Shown: one piece after another, positions 32,571-39,513 of the stretch | Position numbering within the stretch: position 1 is the stretch's first letter | Layout: each line of letters opens with the position of its first letter | Origin: Alphaproteobacteria bacterium | GTDB taxonomy: Bacteria > Pseudomonadota > Alphaproteobacteria > UBA828 | Direction of reading: 5' to 3' | NCBI GenBank assembly: GCA_011523425.1 | Contig: WTGU01000002.1 | Location: 1 to 45,128 of the forward strand | DNA: 45,128 bases | The notes under the pieces: model-generated | What the model was told of the DNA's origin: nothing | What the model saw: the letters and a program-made list of their open reading frames with translations, nothing else | Database searches by the model: none | Position numbers and translations under genes: made by a program

Positions 32571-33392
32571 TTAGTTCAGGTTCAACCCGTACTCGCGTGA
32601 GCCGAGGGCCGTCTTCCAGTAGCTCTCCCTCTCCAGGACCTCCCCGTGATCCACGTGGCTCCCGAAGGTCTCCAGAACGACGAACTTGTAGTCTCGGCCC
32701 TCGCGGAGCCGCAGGCCCTCGTTCCCGCCGTGCCGGTCCCTGACGTAGCTGCTGAGCCTCTGGTAGAGTCCGTCTTCTCCCGAGGCGGAGCCTACGTACT
32801 GCTTCCCGTCCTGCGTATCCACGAGAAGGTAGACCCCGCTGACGGCGCGGAGGGCCTCGCGCCACGTGGCCGGAATCTCCTCGGCCTCAGAGACGAGGAT
32901 CGTGAACCTCGTGAAGCCGGGGAACGGCTGAACGTTCCACCCCTCCTCGTGTATCTCTAGTACCCTAATGGTCACGTTCGACAGTCTCCGATGCCACACC
33001 CTCCCGGAGGGCCAGTCTACCACCATACGCCCGCAGTAATCTCGAAGCAAGTCGTGGGGGCGTAACTCGTAGTAGTGCCTCTTAGTTCTTTTGATTAGGG
33101 GATCGACCACTTCACTCGGACAGTCTCTCCGACCTGTTACCTCCCATACTCCAGCGAATACTCCCCTCTTCGGTGCTGGAGCGAGGAGGGACACGATGTA
33201 GTCGCTTTCTCCGATCGGTCTGGTGCTGTTGTAGAGGGACTGGTGGAGCTCGAACTTCTCCCTACCCTCGTGCCAGAGGTCCCACGAGGTTCGACCCGTC
33301 TCCGCGTCCGTCTCCTGGTGCCGTAGGACCTTCACCTTCTCAACGTCGAGACCGGCCGCCTCGGCCAGCTCGTTGATGACGAGTGTCCGCAT
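32571..33392 (-). CDS. GIY-YIG nuclease-domain protein
   Basis: 273 aa from ATG 33392 (GGGAGG upstream). The C-terminal 90 residues form a GIY-YIG domain: GVYLLVD (186), YVGSA (199), R212 in LYQRLSSYV, catalytic-type E255 in ERESYWK, and terminal N271 in YGLNLN. The N-terminal 180 residues (TSWDLWHEGREKFELHQSLY, APAPKRGVFAGVWEVTGR) are of unknown fold and may recognise DNA or a modified base. Similar two-part proteins occur in defence islands as restriction-like nucleases. No partner methylase is adjacent; the Type ISP-like enzyme is 25 kb away. Activity is inferred. Confidence 0.75.
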   Translation of the reverse strand: MRTLVINELAEAAGLDVEKVKVLRHQETDAETGRTSWDLWHEGREKFELHQSLYNSTRPIGESDYIVSLLAPAPKRGVFAGVWEVTGRRDCPSEVVDPLIKRTKRHYYELRPHDLLRDYCGRMVVDWPSGRVWHRRLSNVTIRVLEIHEEGWNVQPFPGFTRFTILVSEAEEIPATWREALRAVSGVYLLVDTQDGKQYVGSASGEDGLYQRLSSYVRDRHGGNEGLRLREGRDYKFVVLETFGSHVDHGEVLERESYWKTALGSREYGLNLN

Positions 33393-33423
33393 GACCGCCT
33401 CCCACCCTGGTGTCGGGCCGGTT

Positions 33424-33549
33424 GCACACAGACACGCGGATGGCGTGCTCTCCCGCCTATTCGCCGGGCGCGGGTAGCTAACCCGAGCCGGGTCTCGGCT
33501 GTTGTATTCGACGGGCGACCCGACGTGCGGGCGCCATCCGCCTGTGTGC
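33424..33549. other. Multi-hairpin structured element
   Basis: Outer stem: GCACACAG (33424-33431) and GCGGATGGCG (33436-33445) pair with CGCCATCCGC (33532-33541) and CTGTGTGC (33542-33549), 18 bp with a 4-nt bulge. Inside are three small hairpins: CGGGT/ACCCG (33471-33485), AGCCG/CGGCT (33486-33500) and CGGG/CCCG (33512-33522). It begins 32 bp upstream of the GIY-YIG start. It could be a structured RNA, a recombination site or an origin. The rest of 33393-33695 shows no gene. Confidence 0.5.
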
Positions 33550-33695
33550 GATTCAGGAGGCTACAGGATTCGGGAGAGCGCAGGAAGGACGAGATTCTGG
33601 ACCGGCAAGAATGTTGCTGGTAGGCTGCTAACGAAGCGCGGCCGAGGTGCACCACCACCTCGGCCGCAGGTCATTGCTTCCAACCGGAAAGAAGG

Positions 33696-33890
33696 ATGAC
33701 AACAACATCTGGTAGTATAGCGCCCGTTCGTCTCGCAGAAAACCTAGATTTAGGCTACGTCGAGAAGCTGCGAAGAACGGCACGCATCCTTTACACGATC
33801 CCGGACCGTGACTGGCGCGACCGGCTAAAGGCTCTCGCCAGCGAGATCGAGGGGCACATACCTGAGCGCATCTCGCTGGCTAGCGGCTGA
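33696..33890 (+). CDS. Hypothetical 64-aa protein, possibly truncated by the IS element
   Basis: ATG 33696 follows GGAAAG. The product is helical and charged (YVEKLRRTARILYTIPDRDW, ALASEIEGHIPER). Its stop lies inside the candidate terminal repeat of the IS1595-type element, so the original C-terminus may have been replaced. Not recognised. Confidence 0.4.
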   Translation: MTTTSGSIAPVRLAENLDLGYVEKLRRTARILYTIPDRDWRDRLKALASEIEGHIPERISLASG

Positions 33891-34884
33891 GGCGCCGTCA
33901 GGCGTAAGCCGGCTCTCCACCCACCAGCTCCGCCCGCGTCAGCCGCCGCCCGACCATCCCGCGCACGATCTCGCCCATCGCGTCGACCGTGTCTAACGGC
34001 CGCAGGTTGTGCCGCCCAGAGAACTCGCTGACGTAGCGGTCGCTGTGCTTCTCGCTGAAGTGGTGGAAGGTGCCCTGGTAGGCCCGCTTCAGCTGCGCCC
34101 AGAAACTCTCGATGCCGTTGGTGTGGACGGGGCCGCGCACGTACTCCTCCGCCGAGTGGTCGACCGCCTCGTGGGCGTAGGGGGAGTTGTCGTAGATTCT
34201 GCTCCCGTCGGTGTAGATCGTCGCGTCGGGGCGGACGCGGACCTCCATGAACCGGCGCAGATCGTGGCGGGTCGCCGCCCTCACGACGCGGGCCGACACT
34301 TTCTTCGTCTCGCGATCCTTGGCGCCGGCAACGACGGTCTTGCCGGACGTCCCGCCCTCGCCGAGCGTCTTCTTCGCTTCCGCGCGCTTGCTCTTGGGCA
34401 TGTTCTTCCGCTTGCCGCCCAGGAAGGTCTCGTCGACCTCCACCGGGCCGTCGAACAGCCGGCCGGGGTTGGAGAACGCCTCGCGGAGCCGGTGGCCGAG
34501 GAACCACGCGCTCTTCTGCGTGATGCCGAGGTCGCGGTGCAGCTTCATGCTGCTGACGCCCTTCAGGCTCGTCGCCCAGAGGTAGACGGCGAAGGCCCAC
34601 TTGCGAAGCGGAATCTTCGACTCCTCCATCACCGTGCCTGTGCGGACGGAGAAGTGGCGCCTGCAAGAGCGGCAGCGCCAGGGCATGGGCTTCTCCGAGG
34701 CGATCGCCGAGACGGCCGTGGACGAGCAGTGGGGGCAGGTCGGGCCGTGGGGCCAGCGCCGGGCCTCGAACCACGCCTTGGCGGCGGCCTCGTCCGGGAA
34801 CATCTCCGCCAGCTCCATGAGGCTGATGCCCTCGCGGTCGTGGCGGCCGGGTGCGCTGTGTGCCATGGTGCCTCTCCCTCTAGC
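33879..34884 (-). mobile_element. IS1595-family insertion sequence
   Basis: About 1.0 kb around a complete transposase gene. Candidate terminal inverted repeats: GCTAGCGGCTGAGGCGCC at 33879-33896 and, read on the minus strand, GCTAGAGGGAGAGGCACC at 34867-34884 (14 of 18 match). No clear target duplication was found, so the exact ends are uncertain and may lie further out. Confidence 0.6.
33898..34866 (-). CDS. IS1595-family (ISXO2-like) transposase
   Basis: 322 aa, normal length. An N-terminal zinc ribbon (C44, C47, C65, C68 in CPHCSS ... CRSCRRHF) is followed by the ISXO2-like DDE core: D145 (VEVDETFLGG), D220 (IYTDGSRIYDN), N250 and E253 (HTNGIESFW) with K260. All key residues are present and the frame is intact, so it may be active. 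Runs ATG 34866 to TGA 33898. Confidence 0.93.
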   Translation of the reverse strand: MAHSAPGRHDREGISLMELAEMFPDEAAAKAWFEARRWPHGPTCPHCSSTAVSAIASEKPMPWRCRSCRRHFSVRTGTVMEESKIPLRKWAFAVYLWATSLKGVSSMKLHRDLGITQKSAWFLGHRLREAFSNPGRLFDGPVEVDETFLGGKRKNMPKSKRAEAKKTLGEGGTSGKTVVAGAKDRETKKVSARVVRAATRHDLRRFMEVRVRPDATIYTDGSRIYDNSPYAHEAVDHSAEEYVRGPVHTNGIESFWAQLKRAYQGTFHHFSEKHSDRYVSEFSGRHNLRPLDTVDAMGEIVRGMVGRRLTRAELVGGEPAYA

Positions 34885-35110
34885 TTAGGGTCTCAATACT
34901 GGCGGGAGAGGAGCGGGTAGTCAAGTATATAATCCCCTCAATATTTGACAGGAGATGGAGCGCCCTCTCGTCAGGTCTCATTCCCTCATGTGCCTCGACG
35001 CGTTCGATCACGGCCGGAGAAACGCCCAGTAGTGCTCTGTTGCGAATTTCCGCTTCCAGATTGGGCAGCAGTTTCAGCGCGTCAGCGCTCTGAACGAGAC
35101 TCTCAACCAT
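34880..35110 (-). CDS. Hypothetical 76-aa protein coupled to the integrase
   Basis: ATG 35110 overlaps the integrase stop by 8 bp, with GGAGCG just upstream, so it is translated with the integrase. Helical, acidic (SLVQSADALKLLPNLEAEIR, RVEAHEGMRPDERALHLLS). The last residues (SPASIETLS) run into the candidate right IS repeat, so the C-terminus may be secondary. No known family. Confidence 0.5.
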   Translation of the reverse strand: MVESLVQSADALKLLPNLEAEIRNRALLGVSPAVIERVEAHEGMRPDERALHLLSNIEGIIYLTTRSSPASIETLS

Positions 35111-36299
35111 TGCGGCGCTCCATCGGCACAATGTCGCCGGCCCTGCCGGCCATCATGGCGGCCATTTCGGCGCCCACCCGTTCCCGAGCATCGCGCACCG
35201 GATTGCCAACGGCCCGGACGTATCGATCGGCCATCGCCGTCGTCTTGTGGCCCAAGAGGTCGCGGAGAACGTGAGTACCGACGCCCGTCGCCGCCGCGCG
35301 CGTCATCACGGTGCGGCGAAGGTCATGCAGGCGGACATCCTTGAGGCCCGCGTCGCGCGTCACGCGCTTGAAGACGTTGCGCACGCCGCCATAGCTGATT
35401 GGGCGGTCCCGCCCGGTTGTGAAGGCCCAGCGATTGAGGCGGGGCAGCGCCACCAATGCCTCGGTCGCAGGAGTCGGCAGGTCATGCACGCGCCGGCCGG
35501 TTTTCGTCGCCGGCAAGATCAGGCGTCCGGTTTCGAATTCGACGTCTTCCCACTGGATCGCTAGGACCTCACCGATGCGAAGCCCGGTTACGGCCGCGAA
35601 GCGGATCGCCGCGACGGCGGCCGGGCTACGGGCTTCGGCCGCGTCCAACGCTATAGCCAGCGTCGCCAGTTCGGATGGCGCAAGCACGCGGTCGCGTGGT
35701 TCCTCGCGGGCCCGCTCTATGCCGCGCACGGGGTTGGAGTGCTGCGGTCGCCAGCCCCATCGCTCAAACTGTGTGAAGAGCCGTGACGCAAAACCGAGCG
35801 TTCGGTTGCGCTGCACTGGGGCCCGCGGAGCGACAGCGAGCTCGATGTCTTCGCGCGTGACCTCGGCAATGCGGAGTCGTCCGATGACAGGGCGGAGCGA
35901 GCGTTCGGCTTGCGCACGATACTCTGCCACGGTGCTGGTAGCCATGCGGCCAATACGGACTCGCTCGGGGGCGAATTCGCCAAAGAACCTATCCAGGCCC
36001 TCGGCGACGGTCGGCGCTCGCGCAGCCTCTTCGCGCCGGCGGAGCGGGTCAGCCTCGCCGGCTCGAATGGCAGCAAGCTCGGCGCCCGCACGTTCGCGCA
36101 CCGCCTTGAGACTGATTTCAGAGCACCTGGCGAGCGTTGCCCGACGGTATCGACGTCTTCCAAGGTGGTAGTTCAAAATGTAGGACTTCGCGCCGGCCGG
36201 TGTGACGCGAACGCCGAGTCCCTTCACGGTTTCGTCCCACAAGATGACCGTCTTCGGACCCGGCTTCGCGTCCCGGATGCGCCGCTCGGTCAGCCCCAT
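35103..36299 (-). CDS. P4-type tyrosine integrase of the island
   Basis: 398 aa. The N-terminal arm-binding domain (DUF4102-like: LTERRIRDAKPGPKTVILWD ... KGLGVRVTPAGAKSYIL) is followed by a core-binding region (about 97-200) and the catalytic domain with R241 (TGLRIGEV), K266, H325 and R328 (HDLRRT), H351 (LLGHKT) and nucleophile Y360 (ADRYVRAV). All catalytic residues are present. Such integrases recombine at the 3' ends of tRNA genes; here the tRNA-Leu 3' repeat lies 161 bp upstream of its start. TGTCAGTA repeats in its promoter region suggest self-regulation. Confidence 0.95.
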   Translation of the reverse strand: MGLTERRIRDAKPGPKTVILWDETVKGLGVRVTPAGAKSYILNYHLGRRRYRRATLARCSEISLKAVRERAGAELAAIRAGEADPLRRREEAARAPTVAEGLDRFFGEFAPERVRIGRMATSTVAEYRAQAERSLRPVIGRLRIAEVTREDIELAVAPRAPVQRNRTLGFASRLFTQFERWGWRPQHSNPVRGIERAREEPRDRVLAPSELATLAIALDAAEARSPAAVAAIRFAAVTGLRIGEVLAIQWEDVEFETGRLILPATKTGRRVHDLPTPATEALVALPRLNRWAFTTGRDRPISYGGVRNVFKRVTRDAGLKDVRLHDLRRTVMTRAAATGVGTHVLRDLLGHKTTAMADRYVRAVGNPVRDARERVGAEMAAMMAGRAGDIVPMERRNG

Positions 36300-36329
36300 G
36301 TCAGGCCCCGTGTCAGTACCATGTCAGTA
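36299..36329 (+). promoter_or_regulatory. Candidate integrase arm-type sites, right end
   Basis: TGTCAGTA at 36311-36318 and 36322-36329 (11-bp period), with a weaker TGTCAGGC at 36299 touching the integrase start codon. They match the pair inside the left end in sequence, orientation and spacing. They lie between the integrase start and attR, where they could also repress the gene. Confidence 0.5.
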
Positions 36330-36459
36330 CGTGGACAGAATATCGGCGCAAGGCGGCGCACGCAAGCGCAGCAATGGGACCGAAAGAGGTGTGTAAAATT
36401 AGCATGTTATGAACAAAGCGGCAAAATTCCGAAAATGCGTGCAACACCTCTTCAGGAAG

Positions 36460-36516
36460 CTTAAAATCCGTTGACCCTAAGGGCCGTCCCGGTTCGAGTC
36501 CGGGCGCGGGCACCAA
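36460..36516 (+). repeat. attR: tRNA-Leu 3'-end repeat, right copy
   Basis: 57 bp matching 3620-3676 at 55 positions. It begins at the anticodon loop and runs through CACCAA. The variable-arm stem reads GACCC/GGGCC, giving one A-C mismatch, consistent with loss of selection. The upstream half of a tRNA is absent, so this is not a functional gene. Confidence 0.9.
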
Positions 36517-36588
36517 TGGGATCAACGGCCCGGTTTGGTTTCCGGGACCGCCGACTCGTTACAACGGACCATCGCATCGGGAGAGATC

Positions 36589-37074
36589 ATGAGCTCGAAG
36601 ACCACCGCGACCCCTGAGAACGCGCTATCCAAGGAGGAGATCGACGAGCGGCTGGCGGCCGGCACGCTGGCCAGGCTCGCGAGCTACCGCGAGGACGGGA
36701 TGATCCACCTCACGCCGATCTGGTTCGACTGGAACGGCGAGGTGTTCCGGCTCACCCTCGGCGCCGGCCGCATCCACCTCCAGAACCTCGCGCAGGATTC
36801 GCGCGTCTCCATCCTGATCGACCGCGACCCGCGCGTGGACGAGGGCGCGCAAGGGCTGGGCGCCGGCGCCTGGGCGATCATGTGCCGGGGCCACGCCACC
36901 CTCTCGCAGGACGACGCGCTGATCCGCGAGGTCACCCTCGCGGTGCTGGCGAAGGCGCTGGGGCCCGACGATGCGGACAGGTACGCCGAGCCGGTGATGG
37001 CGGAGGGCCGCACCATCGTCACCATCACGCCGCAGGACTGGCTGACCTGGGACTACAACAAGGCCGACGACTAG
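36589..37074 (+). CDS. Pyridoxamine 5'-phosphate oxidase-like flavoprotein
   Basis: 161 aa from ATG 36589 (GGGAGAG upstream; an in-frame upstream start at 36535 is less likely). Split-barrel PNPOx-like core: ARLASYREDGMIHLTPIWFD and LAQDSRVSILIDRDP, with ITPQDWLTWDYNK at the end. Members bind FMN or F420 and act on varied substrates, so the PLP role is not assured. First chromosomal gene right of the island. Confidence 0.82.
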   Translation: MSSKTTATPENALSKEEIDERLAAGTLARLASYREDGMIHLTPIWFDWNGEVFRLTLGAGRIHLQNLAQDSRVSILIDRDPRVDEGAQGLGAGAWAIMCRGHATLSQDDALIREVTLAVLAKALGPDDADRYAEPVMAEGRTIVTITPQDWLTWDYNKADD

Positions 37075-37168
37075 GCGCGGGCACAGGCGCGAGCGCGGGC
37101 GCGGGCCGGCAGGGCAGGGAGGACGAGCCATCGGCAAGCGAATCGGCGTCGGCCGCCATCTCTACGAG

Positions 37169-38101
37169 GTGCAGGAGGGATGGGGCGAGCTGCCGCGCGG
37201 CTGGGAGTACGTGGAGGTGGTCGGCGTCGCCGTCGATTCGCGCGACGACGTCTACGTCTTCACCCGCGGCAAGCATCCGGTCATCGTCTTCGACCGCGAC
37301 GGCGTGTTCCTCAGAAGCTGGGGCGAGGACATCTTCGGCGGCCGGCCGCATGCCATCCACATCGACGTGGACGACTACGTCTGGTGCGTCGATGACCGCG
37401 ACCACATCGTCTACAAGTGCACCCGCGAGGGGCGCATCGTGATGGCGCTCGGCACCAAGGGCGAGTGCGCGCCGCGCTGGAGCGGCAAGCCCTTCAACCT
37501 GCCCACCCATGTCGCGGTCTCGAAGCACACCGGCCGCATCTTCGTCTCCGACGGCTACGGCAACGCGCGCATCCACCGCTACGCCAGCGACGGCACGCTG
37601 GAGCATTCCTGGGGCAGGCCGGGGGTGGGGCCGGGGGAGTTCGCCTGGCCGCACAATGTCGTGCTCGACGACGCCGACAATCTCTACGTCGCCGATCGCG
37701 AGAACCACCGCATGCAGGTGTTCGACGAGGAGGGCAACGTGCTGGCGATCTGGCACGACATCTACCGCCCCTGCGCGCTCGCCATCGACGAGGACGCGAC
37801 GGTCTTCATCGGCGAGCTCGGCGCCGACGTCGGCCTGCAGGCCTTCTCGCCGGGGCTGACCGACTGCCCCTGCATCGGCAACCGGGTGAGCATCTACGAC
37901 CCCAGCGGGGCGCTGATCTGCCGGGCGGGCGAGGATGTCGGCGGCGAGGGGCCGGGCCAGTTCCTCGCGCTTCACGGCCTCGATGTCGATTCGCGGGGCG
38001 ATCTTTACGTGGGCGAGGTCTCCTGGACCATGCGGGGCATGCACCTGAAGCCGCCGCGCTATCTCCGCAGCCTGCAGAAGCTCGCGCGGGTGCAGGGCTG
38101 A
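37169..38101 (+). CDS. NHL-repeat beta-propeller protein (amidating-lyase-like family)
   Basis: 310 aa from GTG 37169. Six-bladed NHL-type repeats: VVGVAVDSRDDVYVFTRG, IHIDVDDYVWCVDDRDH, VAVSKHTGRIFVSDGYGNAR, VVLDDADNLYVADRENHR, LHGLDVDSRGDLYVGEVSW. The family is annotated as peptidyl-alpha-hydroxyglycine alpha-amidating-lyase-like, but the bacterial function is unknown. The coding pattern extends upstream (GKRIGVGRHLYEV) to an ATC at 37132 that sits 5 bases after GGGAGG, so the real start may be a non-canonical ATC. No signal peptide is visible. Confidence 0.8.
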   Translation: MQEGWGELPRGWEYVEVVGVAVDSRDDVYVFTRGKHPVIVFDRDGVFLRSWGEDIFGGRPHAIHIDVDDYVWCVDDRDHIVYKCTREGRIVMALGTKGECAPRWSGKPFNLPTHVAVSKHTGRIFVSDGYGNARIHRYASDGTLEHSWGRPGVGPGEFAWPHNVVLDDADNLYVADRENHRMQVFDEEGNVLAIWHDIYRPCALAIDEDATVFIGELGADVGLQAFSPGLTDCPCIGNRVSIYDPSGALICRAGEDVGGEGPGQFLALHGLDVDSRGDLYVGEVSWTMRGMHLKPPRYLRSLQKLARVQG

Positions 38102-38286
38102 TCCGGGCCGCTTTCTGCCCCGACCGGTCCCTGGCCTCCCCTATTCTCTTCCCTCAATCGCCGGACGCTCGCTCCGCTCGATCGTGCGCCCCGCGCACGT
38201 GGACGTACGACGCGCGGTCGCGCCGTCCGGGCCGCTGCGCGACCCGACTCCTCATGTCCCACGCCTCGGTTGGCGCCGCGTACTCT

Positions 38287-38315
38287 CCCTCTCCTCCCCA
38301 ATGGGGAGGAGAGGG
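38287..38315. repeat. REP-like palindromic element
   Basis: Perfect 13-bp inverted repeat (CCCTCTCCTCCCC / GGGGAGGAGAGGG) around AAT, followed by GCCGGGGTGAGGAGGGG-type sequence. This resembles dispersed intergenic palindromes of many proteobacteria. It sits between the NHL gene and the antiporter operon and may also act as a terminator. Confidence 0.65.
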
Positions 38316-38411
38316 CCGGGGTGAGGAGGGGCCGAGGGCGCCATTCCTGGTTGCGAGCCGCGGCGCGAGGGGCATAATCCGGGCGCTCCCGGCTCCGCAC
38401 GAGGGATTCGC

Positions 38412-38891
38412 GTGCGTCACGCGCTCAGCCTGTTCGTCGGTCTCTACGGGCTCTGGCTCGTACTGTCCGGTCATTACACGCCTTTCCTGCTCGCCATGGG
38501 GGCCGCCTGCACGGTCTTCGCGGTGGCGGTGGCGCTGCGCATGGACGTGGTGGACCACGAGGGCCACCCCATGCATCTCGTCGGCTACCGCATCCCTCTC
38601 TACTGGGGCTGGCTGACCATCCAGATCGTGCTCTCCGCGCTGCAGGTGGGCCGCATCGTGCTCTCGCCCCGCCTTCGCATCGACCCGGTGCTGGAGACCG
38701 TGCCGGCGAGCCAGAAGTCGGACCTCGGCAGGGTGATCTACGCCAACTCCATTACGCTCACGCCGGGAACGCTCTCCACGTCGGTGACGGCGGACGGCAT
38801 CGAGGTCCACGCGCTCACCAGGCAGGGCATGGACGAGCTGAAGCAGGGCGGCATGGACCGGCGCGTCACGCAGGTGGAGGGCGAATCGTGA
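38412..38891 (+). CDS. mnhE: Mrp/Mnh Na+/H+ antiporter subunit E
   Basis: 159 aa, GTG start. N-terminal membrane segments (LFVGLYGLWLVLSGHYTPFL) are followed by the conserved MnhE tail IYANSITLTPGTLSTSV and VHALTRQGMDEL. First gene of a coupled operon; its stop overlaps the mnhF start. Part of the multi-subunit cation/proton antiporter in the inner membrane. Confidence 0.95.
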   Translation: MRHALSLFVGLYGLWLVLSGHYTPFLLAMGAACTVFAVAVALRMDVVDHEGHPMHLVGYRIPLYWGWLTIQIVLSALQVGRIVLSPRLRIDPVLETVPASQKSDLGRVIYANSITLTPGTLSTSVTADGIEVHALTRQGMDELKQGGMDRRVTQVEGES

Positions 38892-39199
38892 CGTCCCTCG
38901 CTGCCCTCGCTGCGGTCGCGGCCCTCGTGGTGACCGTCTTCCTCGCGCTGATCCGCGCCTATCTGGGGCCGACGGTCTACGACCGCGTGCTGGCCGTGAA
39001 CACGATCGGCACCATGACGGTGCTGCTGATCGCTGGCGTCGGCTTCCTCATGGGCCGGCCCGAGTTCCTCGACATCGCGCTGGTCTACGCGCTCATCAAC
39101 TTCATCGGCACCGTCGCGGTGCTGCGCTACATCAGGCGCCGGCGCGCGCGGGATGCGGAGGACGCGGAGAGCGCCGAGAGCGCCGAGGGCGCGCCGTGA
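38888..39199 (+). CDS. mnhF: Mrp/Mnh antiporter subunit F
   Basis: 103 aa, GTG start overlapping the mnhE stop. Three membrane segments with the MnhF signature RAYLGPTVYDRVLAVNTIGT and FLDIALVYALINFIGTVAVLR. The C-terminal tail (RRRRARDAEDAESAESAEGAP) is an unusual low-complexity acidic repeat, not needed for the family. Overlaps mnhG by 4 bp. Confidence 0.94.
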   Translation: MTSLAALAAVAALVVTVFLALIRAYLGPTVYDRVLAVNTIGTMTVLLIAGVGFLMGRPEFLDIALVYALINFIGTVAVLRYIRRRRARDAEDAESAESAEGAP

Positions 39200-39513
39200 T
39201 CGTCGACATCCTGAGCTGGATCAGCATCGGCATCGGCGCCGCGTTCATCCTGGTCGGCGGTCTCGGGCTGATCCGCATGCCGGACGTCTTCACCCGGGTC
39301 CATGCCGCGAGCGTGGCCGACACCGCCGGCGCGGGCTTCATCCTGCTCGGCTTCATGTTCCAGGCCGGCCTCTCGCTGACCACGCTCAAGCTCGTGCTGA
39401 TATTCGTCTTCCTGGTGTTCACCGCGCCGACCGCCTCCCATGCGCTCGCCCGCGCCGCCCTGCTCGGCGGGCTCGTGCCATGGAGCCGGAAGCCCAGGGA
39501 CCCAGCGCCATAG
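39196..39513 (+). CDS. mnhG: Mrp/Mnh antiporter subunit G
   Basis: 105 aa. PhaG_MnhG family: IGAAFILVGGLGLIRMPDVF, TRVHAASVADTAGAG, then VFLVFTAPTASHALARAALL. Three membrane segments. GTG start at 39196 overlaps mnhF; its end overlaps the next gene by 34 bp. Confidence 0.94.
   Translation: MIVDILSWISIGIGAAFILVGGLGLIRMPDVFTRVHAASVADTAGAGFILLGFMFQAGLSLTTLKLVLIFVFLVFTAPTASHALARAALLGGLVPWSRKPRDPAP

Larger units (their letters stand above)
3620..36516. mobile_element. tRNA-Leu-integrated genomic island (about 32.9 kb)
   Basis: Bounded by a 57-bp direct repeat of the tRNA-Leu 3' end (3620-3676 and 36460-36516), with a P4-type tyrosine integrase gene (35103-36299) adjacent to the right repeat. It carries restriction-modification, amide catabolism, sugar ABC transport, hydantoinase/dehydrogenase, prim-pol primase and excisionase genes, plus IS remnants. 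Flanking genes on both sides are housekeeping-like. No conjugation genes (relaxase, VirB/D4) are visible, so it is best described as an integrated, possibly mobilisable island rather than a complete ICE. Internal recombinases and IS debris imply assembly in several steps. Confidence 0.88.

Noticed and set aside
33719-34920. Alternative wider IS1595 boundaries (CCCG-TCTC-like ends with a TAGT-type flanking duplication)
   Set aside because: The end match is offset by two bases and the putative 8-bp duplication agrees at only 6 positions; the inner 14/18 repeat pair was preferred, though neither is certain.
36460-36516. A second tRNA-Leu gene
   Set aside because: Only the part from the anticodon loop onward is present; the 5' half is missing and the variable arm is mismatched. 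It is the attR repeat.
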